Part shown: piece by piece, positions 1 to 7,365 of the stretch
Layout: the number at the start of each line of letters is the position of its first letter
Position numbering within the stretch: position 1 is the first letter of the stretch
NCBI GenBank assembly: GCA_018656855.1
Contig: JABHYP010000050.1
Span: forward strand, 1-9,991
Reading direction: 5' to 3'
Length of the DNA stretch: 9,991 bases
Source of the DNA: Candidatus Latescibacterota bacterium
GTDB lineage: Bacteria > Latescibacterota > Latescibacteria > Latescibacterales > Latescibacteraceae
Notes under the pieces: generated by a model
What the model was told of the DNA's origin: nothing
Seen by the model: only the letters and a program-made list of their open reading frames with translations
Databases searched by the model: none
Program-made: the position numbers and the translations under genes

Positions 1-1128
1 AGTGATGGTTTCAGCCTGTGATACTATCTCCTTGATTGAGAAAAGAATATCCAGGCTGTCGACTCCGGCAAACTGAAAAGCGCCTTCCCCGAATTTTTCA
101 CGTTTGAAAGCAATACTGAACTCTTTTTTTACAGAATCAGCCTTGGTGATAAGAAGATAATCGTTGAAGAAATTATGTGTTTCATGTGTCGGAAGTTTAC
201 TTGTGAGAACCTTTTTAGCAAAATTATCATTGAACAAGAGAGAATCCATAGCTGCACTCGCCCTTGAAAGCCAGGCATCCATTTGAGAAGTTTCGGACGA
301 TGCAGGATCATCGAACAACTCCGCATAAACCTCCCCCGGCGAATAGTCTCTAAACGTAAGATACAGCGATTCATCCAGAAACAACGGTTTCAGACAAAAG
401 AATTGTAACGGCAATCCCTTGATATTAACAGCCAGAAACCATGCTCCCGTAACCATCCACAGGGGTGGCCCAACTTCCTGAAGGCTTCTTGTATAGACCA
501 AAAGATCATGAATTTTTTTTAACGCGAGTGAATCGCTTCCGCATAATTCCATAACCTTTTCGGAGGGAGCGGGACCAATAATAGGAATTATGTCCAGAAG
601 CATATCGTTTCTCGCTTCGGTACCGATACCGCGTTGAATCGCTTTTACGAGTTGATAGTGTGTCGATTCGTTTGATTCTTTATACCTTATATATGATCGG
701 GCTTTGGTAAAAATCGGATCGAGTAAACCGTTTTGCCAGAAATAGAAAGCCTCATCTCTTGAAAAGCCGGGAGAAACTGTCAGATCGTGCGCGGCAAACG
801 AAAATGCATCGAAAGCAATTCTGGACACGAGTGTAGTAGGAAAGGAATGCATATCCTCTAACACCCGGTCGGCTGAAGCAGCAGCTTCGCTTATAAGCGT
901 GCTGTCGGATTCAACTCCCGGTGATGCTTCCTGCAGATTGCTGAGTCTCTGAATGGATCTGAAAAAGCCGGCGTAACTTTTTCGGGCTATGGATTCAACT
1001 TTCCCGGCTTCCTCAAGTTCATCATATGTGGCTGTTTCACGTGAACAGCCGGATGCAAGGCAGATGAGGCAAGTAAAAACCATGAAGCTTCGGACAAGAC
1101 TGTTTATCTGTGGCTTTGTTATGTTCAT
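1..1128 (-). CDS. Lipoprotein of unknown function (3' part beyond the window edge)
   Basis: An open frame of 376 codons runs from an ATG at 1126-1128 to the first base of the window without a stop, so the C-terminus is missing. The N-terminus looks like a lipoprotein signal: basic residues K5 and R13, a hydrophobic stretch FMVFTCLICLA, then LASGC with the lipidated cysteine at about C28. The mature part is soluble-looking and mixed in character, rich in Ser, Asp and Glu, with no second membrane segment and no motif I recognise. A second ATG at codon 16 would give a very short signal, so I prefer the first. The nearest purine-rich tract (AGAGGGG) is rather far upstream, about 17 bases. The gene follows the PBP1A gene after 83 bases on the same strand, so co-transcription is possible. 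Envelope location is an inference from the signal; function is unknown. Confidence 0.8.
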   Translation of the reverse strand, partial: MNITKPQINSLVRSFMVFTCLICLASGCSRETATYDELEEAGKVESIARKSYAGFFRSIQRLSNLQEASPGVESDSTLISEAAASADRVLEDMHSFPTTLVSRIAFDAFSFAAHDLTVSPGFSRDEAFYFWQNGLLDPIFTKARSYIRYKESNESTHYQLVKAIQRGIGTEARNDMLLDIIPIIGPAPSEKVMELCGSDSLALKKIHDLLVYTRSLQEVGPPLWMVTGAWFLAVNIKGLPLQFFCLKPLFLDESLYLTFRDYSPGEVYAELFDDPASSETSQMDAWLSRASAAMDSLLFNDNFAKKVLTSKLPTHETHNFFNDYLLITKADSVKKEFSIAFKREKFGEGAFQFAGVDSLDILFSIKEIVSQAETIT

Positions 1129-1211
1129 TATTCGTATTTTATTTTTCCCCTCTGTGTACTCTGCGTTAAATAAATTTTTATGAATAATCCGGGTTAGTAA
1201 GAAAATAATTA

Positions 1212-3488
1212 TCATTGGTTCCTTATCGATTTTCTGTTCCCGGGTACTAAACGGTTGTTATTGGGAAATCGTCTTTCATTGACGTGTAGATCACAAAACT
1301 CACTCACTTCTGTGCCGGGGATAAAATACTCGGTATAGATTCTCTCCTGAGGGCAGTTTGGTCCGGCGCGAAGATATGAATCCTTGCAAATGGGAACTGT
1401 TGTGAGACGGTTAGAGAGAACAAAATCCTCATTAGGATATTCAAGCAATTCGGAGGCTTCCTTCATAAACACAGTCCATACCGGGAGAGCGGCCGTAGCG
1501 CCGGTATGCTGCGGAGGCATGAGAGTTGTTTCCTCCGAATCAAAACCGACCCATACACCACAGGCAATGTAAGGTGTAAAACCGATAAACCATGCGTCCT
1601 TGTATTCCTGGCCTGTTCCTGTTTTTCCGGCACAGATACGATTACCCATTCCATATAATGGTATGATAATACTTCCGGTTCCTTCGGTCACAATGCTCCT
1701 GAGCATGGTAACCATCAGAGAAGATACTTCCGGTCTGAGGCAATCATTTCTGGTGCCTGAATCCTGCTGGAATATTACAGTATTATTTTTGTCTAAGATT
1801 TTTTTTATGGAAATATTTTCCGTTTTGATGCCACGGTTCGGAAATGTGGTATAAGCAGATACTAATTCAATAAGTTTAACCTCCGATGTGCCTATAGCTA
1901 TACTCCGTACTGCCGGAATCGGTGTTGTGATGCCCATCTGCTTAGCGTATTTCACTACCATCGGGGGGCCGATTCCCCTGTTTTTCATATCGTTTACGAG
2001 TTTAATGGCGATAACGTTCTGGCTCTTTTTAAATCCGTCACGCAATGAAAGAACTCCAAGATATTCTTTTGTAAAATTACGAGGTTCCCAGACCGTTCCA
2101 TCGGGATTATCATAGCTCACATACCCGTCATAAATAGTATCACAGCAGCGCCACCCGTTATCCAGGGCAGCCGTGTACACAAAAGGCTTAAAAGATGAAC
2201 CGGCACTCCTTATTGCCTGAGTTGCGCGGTTGAACTGGTTACGGGTGGAGAATTCCTTTCCACCGGTCATTGCGAGCACCTGCCCGGTCTTCACATCCAT
2301 AGCTACAAGCGCGCCCTGGACAACCGTTTTATCCAGCGAATCCCGGACAGCCTCGGCATCGGTTAACCCCGGAGGTCTTATATATTCGATCTTATCGGCA
2401 TAGGCTTTCTGGATAATGTCGAGCTGATTCCTCAAAGCCTTTTCCGCGATAAGCTGCAACCTGTAATCAAGAGTGGTATATACTCTGGCGCCGGACGTTT
2501 CAACAAATTCCTTGCCGAATTGTGGATCATCTTCAAGAATTCTCCGGACATTGTCGACAAAATATGGCGCTTTGCCGTAATCAGATTCGGTTAAGGTTGA
2601 CAATTCAATGGGTTTTGCTTTTTCCTCTGAAGCGCGCCAGTAAGGTAGTCTTTCTGCTCTCACCATCATGTTTATAACGGTATCTCTTCGGTTTTGTGCA
2701 ATTTTAAGTTGTTCTTGAGGAGGATTTCTGGTAGATCTGGGATTATATTTTGAGGGGGCCTGAAGAAGACCCGCCAGAAGAGCTGCTTCAGGAATGTTAA
2801 GCTGTGAAGCGTTTTTACCAAAATATCCCCGTGCAGCCGCCTGAATACCGAACCAATTGTTGCTGAATTCCATCCGGTTCAGGAAGAACTCAAGTATTTC
2901 AGATTTTGAATATGTGTGTTCAATTTTGATTGCAACTATCATCTCTTTGAGTTTACGGCGTATTGTTTGTTTTCTGTCGAGGAAAAGATCACGCGCAAGC
3001 TGCTGGGTGATAGTCGAAGCTCCCTCTTCAATTCCCATGTTAAGGATGTTGACTTTCATCGCACGCAGAATATCCGGCGGCGACACGCCCCAGTGACTGA
3101 AAAAACGGGAATCTTCCGCGGAAAGAATCGCATCTATCATACTCTTGGGAATATCCTTATACGCCACCCAGAAACGCTTTTCCCTCTGGAATGTCCTCAG
3201 TTCAACTCCATCGGCTGAATACACAATGGTACTGAGGTCCTGTTCAATTGGAACTTTTTCAAGCTCCTTTATCCCCGGAAGGCCTATAGAAAGTTCCCTG
3301 ATTGAAAAATAAGCTGCCAATATAATAAGGAATTCAAAAAACAGGAAATAACCTAAAAAGGTATATAGAATAACATTTTTCCGGGAAGATTTGTTTTTTC
3401 TTTTTCTGGTTTTATTTTGTTGCATGAGTGTCTGTTTATTGAAGTGTTTTGGGTTTCGCTGTTCAAATAATTCTAAAATATAATACAT
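1212..3488 (-). CDS. mrcA: PBP1A-type bifunctional penicillin-binding protein (peptidoglycan glycosyltransferase/transpeptidase)
   Basis: This enzyme polymerises lipid II into glycan strands and cross-links the stem peptides on the outer face of the inner membrane. It has 758 residues as drawn: a basic cytoplasmic tail, one membrane anchor at about 39-63, a family 51 glycosyltransferase domain at about 95-270, and a transpeptidase domain at about 385-680. Glycosyltransferase motifs include SAEDSRFFSHWG with catalytic Glu about E125, and GASTITQQLARDLFL at about 156-170. The transpeptidase has nucleophile motif SSFK (S431-K434), SQN (489-491) and KTG (622-624). The C-terminal tail carries the family's cysteine pattern (C701, C712, C732) around a YFIPGTE segment. 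The start is uncertain: the first ATG has no visible ribosome site, and Met22 (ATG at 3423-3425), which begins MQQNKTRKRK just before the anchor, gives a more typical short tail. The gene is complete and its motifs are intact. Confidence 0.96.
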   Translation of the reverse strand: MYYILELFEQRNPKHFNKQTLMQQNKTRKRKNKSSRKNVILYTFLGYFLFFEFLIILAAYFSIRELSIGLPGIKELEKVPIEQDLSTIVYSADGVELRTFQREKRFWVAYKDIPKSMIDAILSAEDSRFFSHWGVSPPDILRAMKVNILNMGIEEGASTITQQLARDLFLDRKQTIRRKLKEMIVAIKIEHTYSKSEILEFFLNRMEFSNNWFGIQAAARGYFGKNASQLNIPEAALLAGLLQAPSKYNPRSTRNPPQEQLKIAQNRRDTVINMMVRAERLPYWRASEEKAKPIELSTLTESDYGKAPYFVDNVRRILEDDPQFGKEFVETSGARVYTTLDYRLQLIAEKALRNQLDIIQKAYADKIEYIRPPGLTDAEAVRDSLDKTVVQGALVAMDVKTGQVLAMTGGKEFSTRNQFNRATQAIRSAGSSFKPFVYTAALDNGWRCCDTIYDGYVSYDNPDGTVWEPRNFTKEYLGVLSLRDGFKKSQNVIAIKLVNDMKNRGIGPPMVVKYAKQMGITTPIPAVRSIAIGTSEVKLIELVSAYTTFPNRGIKTENISIKKILDKNNTVIFQQDSGTRNDCLRPEVSSLMVTMLRSIVTEGTGSIIIPLYGMGNRICAGKTGTGQEYKDAWFIGFTPYIACGVWVGFDSEETTLMPPQHTGATAALPVWTVFMKEASELLEYPNEDFVLSNRLTTVPICKDSYLRAGPNCPQERIYTEYFIPGTEVSEFCDLHVNERRFPNNNRLVPGNRKSIRNQ

Positions 3489-3947
3489 TTATACTAAATT
3501 GAACAAGTATCAAGCGTGTTTGGTTTCAAAAAAGTTCGTTGAGGAAATTTGCCAGTGAGGATAAAAAAATGAGGTTTAAATTATTTCCTTGTATAAATGT
3601 AACAAAATCATATTGATATATTTGCTAAGTCAGACATTCACGTTTGACCATCAGAACAGGCAAGAATGTCAATTCTGCATTTTATAATCTATTCAAACAT
3701 TTCACTGTTTTGAGCCGGTATTTCTCAGGTTATTTTCAATCCTGACAATCCTGACAATCCTGCTAATCCTATAAAACCTGGTTCAGATATTTGAAGTATC
3801 ATTTCACGGCTCTTAATAAACTTCCGAACCACATGTGCAATTTAACGAAACACTTCTATTACCAAATAAACTCAGGTTTTTAAGAAAAATATAAAATTTG
3901 CAAAAGTTTTGTGTAAAATTGAAAATGATATCACGAAATCATTACTT
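3489..3947. other. Non-coding gap between the oxygen-defence island and PBP1A
   Basis: These 459 bases carry no credible gene on either strand; the longest frames here are antisense to rubredoxin or lack any coding character. The gap is AT-rich. It contains the 9-base tandem repeat at 3737-3772, a small bulged hairpin at about 3660-3678 (GCAAGAAT/ATTCTGC) followed by an AT-rich run, and just after the rubredoxin stop a weak inverted repeat AATGAT/ATCATT (3924-3929 and 3938-3943). The last could be a poor terminator for the rubredoxin transcript, but its stem is only six bases and AT-rich. A promoter for PBP1A must lie here or further upstream; I see no convincing -35/-10 pair. Confidence 0.6.
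3737..3772. repeat. Short tandem repeat, four 9-base units
   Basis: Read on the plus strand, the units are CAATCCTGA, CAATCCTGA, CAATCCTGC and TAATCCTAT. The first two are identical and the last two are increasingly diverged. On the minus strand this reads as CAGGATTGT repeats. It lies between genes with no spacer structure, so it is a simple repeat and not a CRISPR array. Its function is unknown. A related, diverged phrase occurs upstream of the rubrerythrin-like gene at about 5881-5899. Confidence 0.75.
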
Positions 3948-4109
3948 TTACTCTTTCGGGGAAAAACTGTCTTTCCCGACGCCGCATACCGGGCAGACCC
4001 AATCTTCCGGAAGGTCTTCAAATGCTGTTCCCGGCGCTATACCGCTATCTTCGTCGCCAACCTCAGGATCATAAGTGTAACCGCACAAATCACAAGTGTA
4101 TTTCTGCAT
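3948..4109 (-). CDS. rub: Rubredoxin
   Basis: A 53-residue one-iron electron carrier of the cytoplasm. The fold signature is complete: MQKYTCDLCGYTYDP at the start supplies C6 and C9 (CxxCGY), and DWVCPVCGVGK supplies C39 and C42 (CPxCG). The acidic stretch and APGTAFEDLPEDW between them are typical of the family, as is the length. Two adjacent ATGs are possible (4110-4112 and 4107-4109). The strong AGGAGG site ends only two bases before the first and five before the second, so the second is chosen. The gene begins 18 bases after the stop of the flavodiiron gene, which points to one transcript, and rubredoxin is the known electron donor of many flavodiiron proteins. It is likely to serve the rubrerythrins and superoxide reductases as well (inference). 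I see nothing odd in the sequence. Confidence 0.97.
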   Translation of the reverse strand: MQKYTCDLCGYTYDPEVGDEDSGIAPGTAFEDLPEDWVCPVCGVGKDSFSPKE

Positions 4110-4113
4110 CATT

Positions 4114-4120
4114 CCCTCCT
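4114..4120 (-). promoter_or_regulatory. Ribosome binding site of rubredoxin
   Basis: The minus strand reads AGGAGGG here, a near-perfect Shine-Dalgarno match. Its distance to the two consecutive ATGs favours the second one (first base 4109). It is the strongest such site I noticed in the window, which fits high expression of a small carrier. Confidence 0.75.
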
Positions 4121-4127
4121 TGAAATA

Positions 4128-5345
4128 TTAATTTATGTTGGTTTCTTTAATTTTTTCTCCTACCTGTTTTCCAAGGTCAAAACACTTTATCAGTGTCTCG
4201 TCATACGGCACATATTCTGCTCTGATGCCTTCACCGGCGATGTTAATCTTCATTTCGGTAAGCATCGCTTCGAGCTGTTTCACCGCTTCACCGCTCCAGC
4301 CATACGAGCCGAATGCGGCACCAATAAGATTTTTCGGCTTTAATCCTTTAAGATAGTTCATAACATCGGCAAGCGTGGGAAAAATATTATTGTTTATGGT
4401 GGGACTGCCAACAATAAGGGCGCCGGCATCAAGAATTTCCATAGCTACATCGCTGCGGTGAACCGCTCTCAGAGGTAAAAGCTTGACAACTACATTCTCT
4501 TTTTCAAGCCCCTCGCATATTGCCCGTGCCATGAGTTCTGTGCTTTTCCACATGGTATCATAGATAACAACCGCTTTTGGCTGCGATTTCTGTTCTGCCC
4601 ATTTCTCATATAATCCGAGTATTTTCCCAATGTCAGCTTCCTTGCGCCATATCGGGCCGTGATCAGGAGCGGCAATCAAAGGTTTTATCTGTGCTTTTTT
4701 CACCTTTTCAAATGCTTTTGGAATAAGATTGGAATAGGGGAGAAGGATATTTGCATAGTATTTTGCGGCTTCGTATTCAAGAACAGTATCATCAATTTCA
4801 TCGGCGAATCTTTCGTACGTTGCCAGATGCATACCGAACGCATCCTGCGAAAACAGTATCCTGTCTTCGGGAAGATAGCTGAACATGCTGTCAGGCCAGT
4901 GCAGCATGCGTGTTTCCATGAACGCGATATCCATATTCCCCAGGCTTATCGTACCGCCGTCATCAGCGGCTGTGATTCCACGTTCACTATGGAAATGGTT
5001 CGTTAGCGTCTTTACACCCATTTTCGATGCAATAATCCTCTCGGGTTCTGTATAGTCGATAATATCATAAAGACACCCGGAATGATCCATCTCCGAATGA
5101 TTTGAAATAATAACCGATATTTCCTTCGGATCAATAACGGATGCAATTCGGGCGAGCAATTCATCTTTGAAAGGCGCTTTGACAGTATCGACAAGCGTAA
5201 TTTTATCCGCAAGTATCAGATACGCGTTATAGGTTGTTCCGCGGCTCGTCAGATAACCATGGAAATCACGAATCGACCAGTCTATGGCGCCAACCCAGTA
5301 AACATGCTCGCTAATCTGAACAGCTTTGAAAATCTCTTTTTTCAT
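4128..5345 (-). CDS. fprA: A-type flavodiiron protein (oxygen/nitric oxide reductase)
   Basis: A soluble enzyme that reduces O2 to water or NO to N2O with electrons usually delivered by rubredoxin. The 405 residues comprise an N-terminal metallo-beta-lactamase-like diiron domain (about 1-250) and a C-terminal flavodoxin domain (about 255-400). Diiron ligands are all visible with the canonical spacing: H83-x-E85-x-D87-H88, H149, D168 and H229. The flavodoxin part shows an FMN phosphate loop near YDTMWKSTE (263-270), SPTINNN (314-320) and FGSYGWSGEA (345-354). Length and architecture match the simple rubredoxin-dependent class, with no fused rubredoxin or flavin reductase domain. The start has an AAAGGA site four bases upstream. 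The gene sits 16 bases after the rubrerythrin-like gene and 18 bases before rubredoxin, an evident operon. A decayed second copy of its first 42 codons lies at 7222-7347. O2 versus NO preference cannot be read from the sequence. Confidence 0.97.
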   Translation of the reverse strand: MKKEIFKAVQISEHVYWVGAIDWSIRDFHGYLTSRGTTYNAYLILADKITLVDTVKAPFKDELLARIASVIDPKEISVIISNHSEMDHSGCLYDIIDYTEPERIIASKMGVKTLTNHFHSERGITAADDGGTISLGNMDIAFMETRMLHWPDSMFSYLPEDRILFSQDAFGMHLATYERFADEIDDTVLEYEAAKYYANILLPYSNLIPKAFEKVKKAQIKPLIAAPDHGPIWRKEADIGKILGLYEKWAEQKSQPKAVVIYDTMWKSTELMARAICEGLEKENVVVKLLPLRAVHRSDVAMEILDAGALIVGSPTINNNIFPTLADVMNYLKGLKPKNLIGAAFGSYGWSGEAVKQLEAMLTEMKINIAGEGIRAEYVPYDETLIKCFDLGKQVGEKIKETNIN

Positions 5346-5361
5346 AGTGTCCTTTCACCGT

Positions 5362-5856
5362 TTATTTCTTCTGAGAATTCAGTTGATTATTCAAGTCGAT
5401 AATGTGCCCCAGTTCTTCCTTGATGATGGCGTCAATTTTTTCTTTCCCAAATTTATCCGGAACCATATCCTTAAAACCCGTATAAAAAACAATTGAATCC
5501 TTCTCAAGGCCGATAGCTATATGTAAGATATCTTCTAATGTTTTACCTTCAGACAGTATATCTGATGGATCCTTTTTAAAATCGAAAACTTTTCCATCAG
5601 CCATAGCCTTAAGATACAATGCGGCCTGATTTTCAGAATCAAAAGTTGACTCTATACGAACATCTTCGGTGAGTTCCGCCCTGATTGCGGCAAAGGTCTT
5701 TTCATGCTGTTCCTCCATTTCCGCAAGATAGAGAAGTTTATCACGTGAAGCTGAGTCTGAAAATTTCTCGGCTGCACGGCTGTAAAATTTGGCCCCGTTT
5801 CGCTCAATCTGTTCAGCAATTTCGAAAATCTCGTCAAAATTAAATGTTATACTCAA
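5362..5856 (-). CDS. Rubrerythrin-like ferritin-superfamily diiron protein without rubredoxin domain
   Basis: A 164-residue four-helix diiron protein related to the ferritin-like half of rubrerythrin, probably a peroxide-reducing or peroxide-sensing cytoplasmic protein (family-level inference). Numbering from the TTG start, likely iron ligands are E18 (helix A), E48 and H51 (EEQH), E118 (GLEKDS) and E148 and H151 (EELGH). The protein stops shortly after helix D, so no CxxC rubredoxin module is present; electrons must come from a separate carrier, and rubredoxin is encoded two genes downstream. An ATG at 5881-5883 is in frame and would add nine residues (MTNQKRRKT). However, an AGGAG site (5864-5868) lies seven bases before TTG 5854-5856, while the ATG has no site of its own, so TTG is chosen. 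The gap to the flavodiiron gene is 16 bases. A broken copy of its last 40 or so codons lies at 7366-7485. Confidence 0.9.
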   Translation of the reverse strand: MSITFNFDEIFEIAEQIERNGAKFYSRAAEKFSDSASRDKLLYLAEMEEQHEKTFAAIRAELTEDVRIESTFDSENQAALYLKAMADGKVFDFKKDPSDILSEGKTLEDILHIAIGLEKDSIVFYTGFKDMVPDKFGKEKIDAIIKEELGHIIDLNNQLNSQKK

Positions 5857-5862
5857 AGTTTT

Positions 5863-5871
5863 TCTCCTTTT
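5863..5871 (-). promoter_or_regulatory. Ribosome binding site that selects a TTG start
   Basis: The minus strand reads AAAAGGAGA. AGGAG ends seven bases before TTG at 5854-5856, an ideal distance. The longer frame from ATG 5883 would place this site inside the coding sequence, and the bases before that ATG belong to a CAGAATT-type repeat phrase with no Shine-Dalgarno match. This decides the start of the rubrerythrin-like gene. Confidence 0.65.
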
Positions 5872-5955
5872 CTGGTTGGTCATTCTGCCAATTCTGCAAT
5901 CTTATGGAAAAGAACGAATTAACTTTAATAGAAAAATATCCTTGTAAAATGGGGA

Positions 5956-7167
5956 TTATTTTATAAGATCAATGGCCGCACTTATGTGTAATCCACTGTT
6001 TATTCCTTTATTTAATGACGTTGATTTTTTAATATCGCCAATTAATATTCCTCCAACAAGTTTATCATCTTTGAAAAAAAGTTTTTTATAAGTTTTTTCT
6101 TCAGGAATCTTATACTGCATTGTAATATAATTTTCATAGTCCTGATTCCTACAGATATCACCAATTGAATAGATTCTGGTTCCGAAGGAATTAAGCACAG
6201 CAGGATACTCCTCAGCTTTAAATACAGCTTTATTACCTATAACATTGAGACCAGCAACTCGTCCTTGTTTAACCGCAGGCATCCAGAGTGCAACACATCT
6301 TCCGAATTCAGTAACATCGCCGCAGGCATATATGTCGGGGATATTTGTTTCCATTTTTTCATTAACAATAATTCCACTATTGGTTTTTATCCCGCATCCT
6401 TTTGCAAGTTCAATATTTGCTTTTACGCCAATTGAAAATATTATCATATCAGTGGAGACTTCTTCGCCTGATTTCAATCTTAAAGAAGTAATCTTGTTTT
6501 CTCCAATAAGTAATTCAACAGGTACACCTAAATTGATTTTAATATTATTTTCTTTAATAATTGATTCAAGCAGGTAGGAGCCTTCACTATCAAGTTGCAT
6601 CGGTAGTATACGTTCAACCAGCTCGACTATAGTGATATCTATGTTCTTTTGAATCAATGCATTTGCGATTTCAAGACCTAAAAGTCCTCCACCAATTACA
6701 ATTGCCTTTTTTATTTTATTAGAGAAGTTGTGAACAGTTTTCGCATCGTCAAGTGTTCTAATTGCAAAAACATTCTCTTTTTCAAGGGATCCTTTAATCG
6801 GAACAAAGGGTTTACTACCATTAGCAAGAATAAGTTTATCAAATGGTAATATAATGTCTTTATCAGTTTTTATTGTTTTATTCGAATGATTTATCTCAAT
6901 AACTTTTTCACCAAGAATAATACTGATATTGTTTTTCTTATACCATTCTTCTTTATTCAGATTGAAATTAGCTCTGTTTTTAACACTGTTGTCTTTTATG
7001 TATTCAGTAAGATACGGCCTATAATAAGGCATGTGATTTTCTTCAGTAATTATTGAAATTTTAGCAATATTATTCACTGCGCGGATTTCTTTTGCAGCAG
7101 ATATCCCGGCTGCTGAAGCACCAATAATGATGATTTTCCCACTATATTTGTTTTCTGCAATTCCCAT
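5956..7167 (-). CDS. NADH:rubredoxin oxidoreductase-like FAD/NAD(P)-dependent flavoprotein
   Basis: A 403-residue pyridine-nucleotide-disulfide-type oxidoreductase of the rubredoxin reductase/nitrite reductase flavodomain group. It probably passes NAD(P)H electrons to rubredoxin in the cytoplasm. An FAD Rossmann loop GASAAG is at 16-21, a PYYRPYLTEYI segment at 47-57, LANGS at 114-118 in place of the usual LATGS, a second nucleotide loop GGGLLGLE at 159-166, and the FAD-contacting YACGDV at 280-285. The final 85 or so residues form a C-terminal domain like that of rubredoxin reductases. The base composition differs from the neighbours: six lines sampled by eye average about 30 percent G+C against about 45 percent for five lines of fprA. 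This suggests later arrival from another genome. It lies between the intact rubrerythrin-like/flavodiiron pair and its decayed copy. The ribosome site is weak (AAGAGA). A related reductase with a different acceptor cannot be excluded. Confidence 0.88.
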   Translation of the reverse strand: MGIAENKYSGKIIIIGASAAGISAAKEIRAVNNIAKISIITEENHMPYYRPYLTEYIKDNSVKNRANFNLNKEEWYKKNNISIILGEKVIEINHSNKTIKTDKDIILPFDKLILANGSKPFVPIKGSLEKENVFAIRTLDDAKTVHNFSNKIKKAIVIGGGLLGLEIANALIQKNIDITIVELVERILPMQLDSEGSYLLESIIKENNIKINLGVPVELLIGENKITSLRLKSGEEVSTDMIIFSIGVKANIELAKGCGIKTNSGIIVNEKMETNIPDIYACGDVTEFGRCVALWMPAVKQGRVAGLNVIGNKAVFKAEEYPAVLNSFGTRIYSIGDICRNQDYENYITMQYKIPEEKTYKKLFFKDDKLVGGILIGDIKKSTSLNKGINSGLHISAAIDLIK

Positions 7168-7221
7168 TGTATCTCTTTTAGTATTTTATTCTTTTAAAGC
7201 CTATATGGTTAGAGAAAACGG

Positions 7222-7347
7222 CAGTTAATCATTATATGTTGTGCCACGGTTTGTGGAAAATGCGTAAAAACAGCGTATGCTCAATTCTATAGCGCCAATC
7301 CATTAAACTGGATCACTTATATGAGCCGCTTAGAAAACCTCTTTCAT
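7222..7347 (-). pseudogene. Relic of a second flavodiiron gene (first 42 codons)
   Basis: Translating from ATG 7345-7347 gives a line that aligns with residues 1-43 of the intact flavodiiron protein with one codon deleted: MKEVF-stop-AAHISDPV-stop-WIGAIELSIR, then CFYAFSTNRGTTYND-stop. By my count about 24 of 43 aligned positions are identical, including the W-x-GAI, SIR and RGTTYN blocks. Three stop codons interrupt it, at codons 6, 15 and 41, corresponding to K7, Y16 and Y42 of the intact protein, each one base from a sense codon. The reading frame is otherwise kept. Past about 7222 similarity fades, and the rest of the gene is gone before the start of the reductase gene at 7167. An AAGG tract remains upstream at about the place of the intact gene's ribosome site. 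It cannot make the enzyme. Confidence 0.85.
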
Positions 7348-7365
7348 AATAAACGGCCTTGACCA

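Noticed and set aside
1145..1175. Phrase CTCTGTGTACTCTGCG upstream of the lipoprotein gene
   Set aside because: It looks like a low-complexity intergenic phrase and has no second copy in the window that I can see; not enough to call a repeat.
989..1183. Plus-strand frame of 64 codons
   Set aside because: It is antisense to the start of the lipoprotein gene, whose signal peptide and lipobox are evident on the minus strand.
3489..3560. Promoter for PBP1A
   Set aside because: AT-rich sequence offers TATATT-like and TTGATA-like hexamers, but none pair at a convincing spacing.
3737..3772. Possible CRISPR array
   Set aside because: The units are 9 bases and directly adjacent, with no spacers, so this is a simple tandem repeat.
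3909..4343. Plus-strand frame of 144 codons
   Set aside because: It is antisense to rubredoxin and to the end of the flavodiiron gene, both unmistakable on the minus strand; the peptide shows no family features.
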